A DNA stretch of 37,303 nucleotides from Paludibacteraceae bacterium (GTDB taxonomy: Bacteria; Bacteroidota; Bacteroidia; Bacteroidales; Paludibacteraceae), in the NCBI GenBank assembly GCA_017558065.1, contig JAFYWK010000080.1:1-37303 (forward strand). Reading direction: 5' to 3'. A model generated the notes under the pieces. It searched no databases. It was given only the letters and a program-made list of their open reading frames with translations, and was not told the origin of the DNA. This document shows positions 32,281 through 37,303 of the stretch, piece after piece. Position numbers and translations under genes: made by a program. The first letter of the stretch is position 1. Each line of letters begins with the position of its first letter.

Positions 32281-32766
32281 ATGAAAAAAATCATTGTTTT
32301 ATCCTTGGCTCTGATGAGTGTTTCTGCTTTTGCAGCTCTCTCGTTGGTGGTGAAGCCCTTGTCGGGTGGCGAGTGCATTACAGCCTTAGGCAATATCGGT
32401 AAGATAGTTTATTCAGGAGATTCTATCTATGTGTATGATGCTGCTAAAACGCTCGTTTTTAGCGATTTACTCGCCAATGTGCAGCATGTGCGTTTCTCCG
32501 ACGAGCAGCCATCTACGCCTACTGGTGTAGAGGATCTTCAAAGCAACAACGCAACCAAAGTATTGGTTTATCCTAACCCTACGCAAGACCTGTTGCATGT
32601 GAAGGACGCGCAGGCAGATGTGGTGCGTTTATATACGCTTACAGGTAGTTTGGTGCAGACGGCACAAACAGAAAATGGTGAGGTGCAACTGAATGTATCT
32701 TCATACCCAGCAGGCAGCTACTTGTTGTTGTGTGGAAATGAAGCTTTTCAGGTAATTAAACAATAA
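32281..32766 (+). CDS. Small secreted protein with T9SS type A C-terminal sorting domain
   Basis: The 161-residue product has a Sec signal peptide (MKKIIVLSLALMSVSAFA), a short beta-rich mature part (about 20-78; KIVYSGDSIYVYDAAKTLVF) and a C-terminal domain of Por-secretion type from about 94: VYPNPTQDLLHV, VVRLYTLTGSLVQ, LNVSSYPAGSYLLL and a final VIKQ. Such domains direct export through the type IX system and anchoring or release at the cell surface. The passenger is very small, so it may act as a surface tether or partner for the next gene, which starts 10 bp downstream. Confidence 0.87.
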   Translation: MKKIIVLSLALMSVSAFAALSLVVKPLSGGECITALGNIGKIVYSGDSIYVYDAAKTLVFSDLLANVQHVRFSDEQPSTPTGVEDLQSNNATKVLVYPNPTQDLLHVKDAQADVVRLYTLTGSLVQTAQTENGEVQLNVSSYPAGSYLLLCGNEAFQVIKQ

Positions 32767-32776
32767 AAATATAGAT

Positions 32777-33808
32777 ATGAAAAAACTTTTCTTTTTTGTG
32801 GCTTTCGTAGCCATGAGTATGTTGAGCGTTGCTCAAGTAAATCAATTGGTATGGGCAAACGGTCGTTTGTTGTATGGTACTCCTGTGGAGAGTATGGATA
32901 GTTTGACTTATGATGAGATGCAAGATATAGACACTTTGCATTTGCTTTTGCCTCGTACATTGGTTAAAGTGATTCATGATACAGTGTATATCCATGATAC
33001 TGTGTATATCACTGTTCCTGGTGGTGAAGAGACTCCTTCTGTGGGTATAGGTGCTTTTTCTGTTAGTGAAACCAAACAAGTGACTTTCTCTCCAGGTAAC
33101 TTGCAATATACTCAATCTACCGACACATGGTCTTTTGCTGGTGCTCAGTATGAGGCGTTAGGAACTGATAATGTAACAGGTGGTAGTGTGGGATCTACTT
33201 ATGGTGATTCAAAAAAAGGTACTGCTTTGGCAGATAAGGTTGATTTATTCGGTTGGAGTACAAGTGCTACCAATTTTGGTGTAAGTACATCTACTGATTG
33301 TGAGAATGATTATTTAGGTTCTTTTGTTGATTGGGGTACGAATAAGATAGGTAATGATGCTCCTAATACATGGCGTACATTGACTGATACTGAGTGGTAT
33401 TATGTAGTATTTAATCGTCCAAATGCAAGTTCTCTTAAGGGTGTAGCTCAGGTGAATGGCGTAAATGGTTTGATATTGTTGCCAGATAATTGGGTATGTC
33501 CATCAGATATTACTTTTAAGTCAGGTTTCCACAGCAGTAATGGTGTTGATTATTATGCTGCTTATCAAACTTTTACCGCTGCGGAGTGGTCAAAACTAGA
33601 ATCCGCAGGTGCAGTCTTTCTCCCCGCTGCGGGCGAGCGTTACGGTACGAATGTAAGCCGTGTGCAGGACAGGGGCAACTATTGGTCTGCCACTTCGTAC
33701 AAGAGCGCCAGCGCGAGCAACCCCAACTTCAGCTCGAACGTAATGACGGAGAGCAACTTCTCGCGCGACTGCGGTCTCTCCATACGTCTTGTCAAGGATT
33801 TGCAATAA
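32777..33808 (+). CDS. Secreted FISUMP/C-type-lectin-fold protein with a DGR-like variable C-terminus
   Basis: The 343-residue protein has a signal peptide (MKKLFFFVAFVAMSMLSVA), a short N-terminal region with tandem HDTVYI motifs (about 67-78) and a C-terminal domain from about 90: FSPGNLQYTQ, TDTEWYYVV, LPDNWVCP, FLPAAGERYG, NYWSATSY and a final GLSIRLVKDL. This order is that of Fibrobacter-major-type (FISUMP) proteins and of the C-type-lectin/FGE-like fold used by many diversity-generating retroelement targets, where residues around the GxYWS core vary. From about 33600 codons shift to NNC/GC-rich forms (agc, aac, gac, ttc), unlike the T-ending codons before. There is no T9SS tail. Surface ligand binding is likely; variability is inferred. 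Confidence 0.82.
   Translation: MKKLFFFVAFVAMSMLSVAQVNQLVWANGRLLYGTPVESMDSLTYDEMQDIDTLHLLLPRTLVKVIHDTVYIHDTVYITVPGGEETPSVGIGAFSVSETKQVTFSPGNLQYTQSTDTWSFAGAQYEALGTDNVTGGSVGSTYGDSKKGTALADKVDLFGWSTSATNFGVSTSTDCENDYLGSFVDWGTNKIGNDAPNTWRTLTDTEWYYVVFNRPNASSLKGVAQVNGVNGLILLPDNWVCPSDITFKSGFHSSNGVDYYAAYQTFTAAEWSKLESAGAVFLPAAGERYGTNVSRVQDRGNYWSATSYKSASASNPNFSSNVMTESNFSRDCGLSIRLVKDLQ
32975..33010 (+). repeat. Tandem 18-bp coding repeat (HDTVYI twice)
   Basis: catgatacagtgtatatc and catgatactgtgtatatc are adjacent and differ at one base. They encode a short beta-strand-like linker after the signal peptide region. Confidence 0.8.
33632..33790 (+). other. Candidate variable repeat (VR) of a diversity-generating retroelement
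   Basis: Codons here are dominated by NNC forms (agc, aac, gcc, ttc, gac, tgc, tac), which is what substitution at adenines of AAC-type template codons leaves. The 3' invariant end catacgtcttgtcaagg lies where an initiation-of-mutagenic-homing sequence would be expected, just before the stop. Confidence 0.55.
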
Positions 33809-33814
33809 GAACAT

Positions 33815-33852
33815 CCCGATTTTGTTCGAAGCGAAGCCACGCCAAAATCGGG
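33815..33852. other. Inverted repeat 6 bp after the variable-protein stop
   Basis: Perfect 10-bp arms cccgattttg (33815-33824) and caaaatcggg (33843-33852) around an 18-base loop that has its own ttcg/cgaa pairing. DGR targets often carry a hairpin or cruciform just after the VR. Confidence 0.75.
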
Positions 33853-33868
33853 TGTGATACAACTGTAT

Positions 33869-33903
33869 TTTCTGTTGCTCTCCTCGGTGGGGAGCAACAG
33901 AAA
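33869..33903. other. Second strong hairpin downstream of the variable protein
   Basis: tttctgttgctctcc (33869-33883) pairs with ggggagcaacagaaa (33889-33903) over 15 positions with one G-T pair and a 5-base loop. No T-run follows on the plus strand. Confidence 0.75.
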
Positions 33904-34000
33904 TTCGCATTATAAAGGTCTGGAGTGTATCGTTATCCCGAGTGAGGGTATATAAAAGACAGGTTATAAGACAATTCGCTATAGTTAGCGGTAATATATA

Positions 34001-34031
34001 GAAAAAGACGAGGATCGTCCTCGTCTTTTTC
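34001..34031. terminator. Bidirectional intrinsic terminator between convergent genes
   Basis: Perfect 14-bp stem gaaaaagacgagga (34001-34014) / tcctcgtctttttc (34018-34031) with loop tcg; A-run and T-run flank it, so it can act for both the variable-protein operon and the dnaE/phosphodiesterase transcript. Confidence 0.92.
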
Positions 34032-34064
34032 ATTTACCTATAGGACCTATGGGGTTCATAGGGC

Positions 34065-34835
34065 TCATGGGATTTCCAGATAATCGGTGGTAACGTATTT
34101 GCAGCCGAGTTGGATGACACGCTCATAGTCTGCGATCTCATTCACAGTCCATGTGGCAACGGCTTTGCCCATCTGTTGGCTGCGTGCGATGACTTGCTCC
34201 GTCACAGAGGTGTGGGGTACACTCAGGGTCACGTTCCACTGTTCGCACCATGCATAATCCTCCTCTTGTACGTTATGACGTAGCCATTGGCAGGTGAGTT
34301 GAGGGTAGTGGGTGCGTATGTATTCTATGGACTGTTGCATGGAAGTTAGGATGACTGCCTCTTCTACCAATCCGTGCTTCTCAATGAGCGCATAGAGCGA
34401 TGGGAAGAGGGACATGTCGTTGTTGTTGATGCCTGTTGCCCATTTGAGTTCCACGACAGGGAAGACATTATATTCCTTGCAAATCTCCAAATAACGGTCT
34501 ACGGTGCAGATAGTAGCCGTATAGGTGACATCTTTGCGCGTTTGAGTAAGGGTGAGCGACAGGAGACTGTCCAGTGTGATGTTGGGTATGAGCACTTCCT
34601 CAATGCCTGCGCGTTGCAGATGGTCATCATGCCAGCAAACGCATTGACTGTCGAGGGTGGTTTTGACATCACATTCCAAACCTTGGTAACCATAGTGCTT
34701 GGCACCATTGATAAACGCTTCTTCGGTATTTTCTACGCCTAAAAGGCTGCCACGGTGGCCAATAAAAATGGGCTTTTCGCAGCAGGATTGTGCTATGAAA
34801 GTAATCATGCACAAGATAAAAAGATTCTTTTTCAT
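34065..34835 (-). CDS. Glycerophosphodiester phosphodiesterase, lipoprotein
   Basis: The ATG at 34835 gives a 256-residue protein with lipoprotein signal MKKNLFILCMITFIAQSC. The GDPD TIM-barrel signatures follow: FIGHRGSLLGVENTEEAF (His27, Arg28), LECDVKTT with metal ligands Glu54 and Asp56, the catalytic-type His69 in CWHDDH, FPVVELKW, and the final VTTDYLEIP. It hydrolyses glycerophosphodiesters to glycerol 3-phosphate and an alcohol, in the periplasm or at the outer membrane. An in-frame ATG at 34901 overlaps dnaE and adds an unlikely 22-residue extension. It starts 37 bp after the dnaE stop and is probably co-transcribed. Confidence 0.92.
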   Translation of the reverse strand: MKKNLFILCMITFIAQSCCEKPIFIGHRGSLLGVENTEEAFINGAKHYGYQGLECDVKTTLDSQCVCWHDDHLQRAGIEEVLIPNITLDSLLSLTLTQTRKDVTYTATICTVDRYLEICKEYNVFPVVELKWATGINNNDMSLFPSLYALIEKHGLVEEAVILTSMQQSIEYIRTHYPQLTCQWLRHNVQEEDYAWCEQWNVTLSVPHTSVTEQVIARSQQMGKAVATWTVNEIADYERVIQLGCKYVTTDYLEIP

Positions 34836-34872
34836 GGTATGGTTGTTATGTGAATTGATGTTTGATGGATTG

Positions 34873-37303
34873 TTATTGTACTGTATGTGTAAACACCTCA
34901 TCTATCTCCTGCATTTTAATCCAGTGGTAGAAGTCTTTGTTCATACGAATGGGTGGGGCAATGAGGGTGATGACATTCTGCTTGATGTCGTCGAAGACGC
35001 GCAAATGGAGGGCTGTTTCGCCTTTGTGTTGCTCGCAACACTCCGTCAGTTCATCAATGAGTGAGGGTTGGATATTCTCAATGGGGAGGTGGATCGTGAT
35101 TTGCTTAGCATGTTTGTGTGCATCGCTCATGAGATCCACCTGCTGTATCGATAGTTCGTATTCGGCTTCGGGTATAGCTTTGGGTTTGAACCAACGCTGA
35201 TTGGCACCATACTGCTGAATGATACCTGTGAGGAAGACATATACATTGGGTTTGAGCAGGCTGGCATACTGCTTGTATGCTTCGCCAAAGAGGGTGAACT
35301 GGTAACTACCCGAGTAGTCCTCAATGGTATATCTGCCGTATGGGTTACCTTTGCGGGAGGTCGCATCTTCTGCCTCTACGACGATACCGCCAAAGAAGAG
35401 CGGACGGTTCTCGTGCTGGGTAATCCATTGAGTAGGGTCGAGTTTCTCTTGCTCCTCATCGGAGTCAGTGTCCTCATCGTTGGTATTAGGGGTGAAAGCC
35501 GCACGCGCTTCGGGTTTGCGCCAAGCGTCGAACTGTGTGAGTTCGGCGGTTGTGATGGTGCATACATCGCGCACCTCCCATTCCCATTCATCCAGCGGGT
35601 GGGCAGAGAGGAAGATACCGATGAGGTTCTTCTCTTTGTTGAGTCGCTCCACTGCTGACCAGCGTGGCACGGGGAGGAGTTCGGGCAGTTGTATGTCAAT
35701 ACCGCCGCCTCCGCCCAGATCGCCGAAGAGGGACATGCTGTTGGCGGCTTGGTCTTGCTGGTACTTGTTGCCAAATCGAACCAAGACATCCAGCATATTC
35801 TCGCCTTTGGCGTTGATGCCGAAGAGTTGCTCGCGGTACATATTGTCGAAGCAGTCAAAGCCGCCAGCCAGTGCCAGACTCTCGATGGTCTTTTTGTTGC
35901 ATGCTTGCAGGTTGACGCGTTGTACGAAGTCGAAGATGTCCTTGTATTTGCCGTTCTTCTCGCGTTCTTCGATGATGGCCTCTACAGCCGCTTCGCCTAC
36001 ACCTTTCACTCCGCCCAGACCAAAGCGCACGTCGCCGTTCTTGGTGACGGTGAAGTTCAAGCCCGACTCATTGACATCGGGTGCGAGGACGGACATACGC
36101 ATGGCTTTGCACTCGTCCATGAACTTCGTTACATCCTTGATGTCGTCCTTGGCTACGGTCAGGTTGGCAGCCATAAACTCGGCAGGGTAGTGGGCCTTGA
36201 GGTAAGCTGTTTGGTATGCTACCCATGAGTAACATGCCGCGTGCGACTTGTTGAAGGCGTAGGAGGCGAACTTCTCCCAGTCTGCCCAGATCTTCTCTAG
36301 CACTTTTTCATCGTGTCCGTTGGCCTTGCCACCGTTGATGAACTTGGGTTTGAGTTCTGCCAGCATCGCCATGATCTTCTTACCCATGGCTTTACGCAGT
36401 TGGTCACTCTCGCCGCGGGTGAAGTTGGCCAACAAGCGCGAGAGAAGCATGACCTGCTCTTGATATACCGTCACACCATAGGTGTCCTTGAGGTACTTCT
36501 CCATGATAGGTATATCGTAGGTCACGGGCTCCAGACCATGTTTGCGCTTGATGAACTGCGGGATATAGTCCATAGGTCCTGGACGATAGAGTGCGTTCAT
36601 GGCGATGAGGTCACCCATGACGGTAGGTTTGAGCTCCTTCATGTACTTGCGCATACCTGCCGACTCAAACTGGAAGACACCGATGGTGCGTCCCTCTTGG
36701 AAGAGTTTGTAGGTCTCTGCATCGTCTTTCGGCACATGGTCAATGTCCACATCTATGCCGTGGCGCAGTTTGATATTCTTGAGGCACTCTTTGATGATAG
36801 TCAGGGTCTTGAGTCCGAGGAAGTCCATCTTGATAAGACCGACGTTCTCCACTACGTGTCCGTCGTACTGAGTCACGAGAATGCGTTGCTTACTGTCCTT
36901 ATCTTCGACGGTACTCAATGGCGCATATTTGGTGAGGTCATCCGCACCGATGATGACACCGCAGGCGTGGATACCCACTTGGCGCACGGTGTTCTCCAGC
37001 TGCTGTGCATAGTTGAGCATGGAGGCAATCTCGGGTTCGCCGCCATTGACGAGGTCTTTGAGTTCGGCTACATACTTGTAGCAGTTCTTGAGATTGACTT
37101 TGGGCGATTTGCCTTTCTCGTCTTTGATATTATCGGGGAAGCCGCGTTCGGGGATATAACTTTTGATTTCATTGACACGAGCGAGTGGAACGCGCTGTAC
37201 GCGTCCGACATCGGCGATAGCGGATTTAGCCGCCATAGCACCGTAGGTGATGATATGTGCCACGCGTGTCTTGCCATATTTCTCCGTAACCCAATCCAAC
37301 ACT
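34873..37303 (-). CDS. dnaE: DNA polymerase III alpha subunit (5' part outside the window)
   Basis: The frame is open to the window end, so about the first third of the protein (PHP domain and the first two catalytic aspartates) is missing. The visible 809 residues hold the rest of the C-family polymerase: HIITYGAMAAKSAIADVGRV, GIHACGVIIG, the third catalytic region IKMDFLGLKTLT, FQFESAGMRKYM, the NALYRPGPMDYIPQFI palm/thumb block, FNKSHAACYSWVAYQTAYLK, helix-hairpin-helix GLGGVKGVGEAAVEAI, and a C-terminal OB fold (RPLFFGGIVVEAEDATSRKG). An acidic insert (EDTDSDEEQE) separates the beta-binding region from the OB fold. Confidence 0.97.
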   Translation of the reverse strand, partial: VLDWVTEKYGKTRVAHIITYGAMAAKSAIADVGRVQRVPLARVNEIKSYIPERGFPDNIKDEKGKSPKVNLKNCYKYVAELKDLVNGGEPEIASMLNYAQQLENTVRQVGIHACGVIIGADDLTKYAPLSTVEDKDSKQRILVTQYDGHVVENVGLIKMDFLGLKTLTIIKECLKNIKLRHGIDVDIDHVPKDDAETYKLFQEGRTIGVFQFESAGMRKYMKELKPTVMGDLIAMNALYRPGPMDYIPQFIKRKHGLEPVTYDIPIMEKYLKDTYGVTVYQEQVMLLSRLLANFTRGESDQLRKAMGKKIMAMLAELKPKFINGGKANGHDEKVLEKIWADWEKFASYAFNKSHAACYSWVAYQTAYLKAHYPAEFMAANLTVAKDDIKDVTKFMDECKAMRMSVLAPDVNESGLNFTVTKNGDVRFGLGGVKGVGEAAVEAIIEEREKNGKYKDIFDFVQRVNLQACNKKTIESLALAGGFDCFDNMYREQLFGINAKGENMLDVLVRFGNKYQQDQAANSMSLFGDLGGGGGIDIQLPELLPVPRWSAVERLNKEKNLIGIFLSAHPLDEWEWEVRDVCTITTAELTQFDAWRKPEARAAFTPNTNDEDTDSDEEQEKLDPTQWITQHENRPLFFGGIVVEAEDATSRKGNPYGRYTIEDYSGSYQFTLFGEAYKQYASLLKPNVYVFLTGIIQQYGANQRWFKPKAIPEAEYELSIQQVDLMSDAHKHAKQITIHLPIENIQPSLIDELTECCEQHKGETALHLRVFDDIKQNVITLIAPPIRMNKDFYHWIKMQEIDEVFTHTVQ

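Noticed and set aside
32281-34064. DGR reverse transcriptase or accessory protein near the variable gene
   Set aside because: No reverse-transcriptase motifs occur in any frame of the window; if a DGR acts here its core is elsewhere.
34036-34066. cctatagg/cctatggg-like repeats after the bidirectional terminator
   Set aside because: Short and degenerate; not distinct enough to call a repeat array.
1-37303. CRISPR arrays, tRNA or rRNA genes, insertion sequences and prophage genes
   Set aside because: No regularly spaced identical repeats with unique spacers, no cloverleaf or rRNA sequence, and no transposase, integrase or phage structural proteins were found on either strand.

Overview
The window comes from a Bacteroidota chromosome, most likely order Bacteroidales. 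The evidence is a set of promoters with the Bacteroidetes consensus (TTTG at -33, TAnnTTTG at -7), a type IX secretion (T9SS) style C-terminal domain, a GH3-family protein, lysS/gpsA/pgi and dnaE sequences of Bacteroidales type, and a lipoprotein-anchored TPR/HTH regulator of a kind common in this phylum. Family or genus cannot be fixed from the sequence alone.

Layout. (1) 1-3154: a 5'-truncated protein with a long Pro-Ala-Glu repeat and a transglutaminase-like domain, then a TIR - transmembrane - proline linker - SUMF (FGE-sulfatase) protein. The two form a plausible operon. (2) 3169-8369, minus strand: a housekeeping block lysS, gpsA, pgi, djlA-like, rlmH, probably transcribed from one promoter at 8471-8502. 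(3) 8584-12935: CNNM/CBS membrane protein, mutY (minus, tail overlapping the CNNM gene), an HU-type protein, a 29-residue very basic protein and an RNase E/G gene with a structured leader. (4) 13058-17686: GH3-family enzyme coupled to an acyltransferase, facing an aldo/keto reductase coupled to a bile-acid:sodium-symporter-like transporter.

(5) 17775-23335 is the accessory part. It holds a GNAT toxin-like gene coupled to a 52-residue antitoxin candidate, a 21-residue stub resembling the N-terminus of Dam methylases with its own promoter, a lipoprotein/TPR/TM/HTH regulator, three AT-rich lipoprotein genes, a frameshifted remnant of a secreted protein, a duplicated approximately 55-bp sequence that flanks the lipoprotein genes, and a 91-bp compound palindrome.

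(6) 23390-31766 returns to core functions: N-acetylmuramoyl-L-alanine amidase coupled to an MCE/MlaD protein, dnaA, a secreted endonuclease I, nadA and thrS, separated by clear hairpin terminators. (7) 32281-33808 is a two-gene surface/secreted operon. The second protein has a C-terminal C-type-lectin/FISUMP-like domain whose last 160-200 bp change abruptly to NNC-rich, GC-rich codons. That pattern resembles the variable repeat of a diversity-generating retroelement (DGR), and two strong inverted repeats follow directly. No reverse transcriptase or template repeat is visible here, so if this is a DGR target it is a remote one. (8) 34065-37303, minus strand: a lipoprotein glycerophosphodiester phosphodiesterase behind dnaE, which runs off the window end.

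The items most worth following up are the DGR-like variable tail, the GNAT/52-aa toxin-antitoxin pair, and the membrane-spanning TIR-SUMF gene with its transglutaminase-like neighbour.
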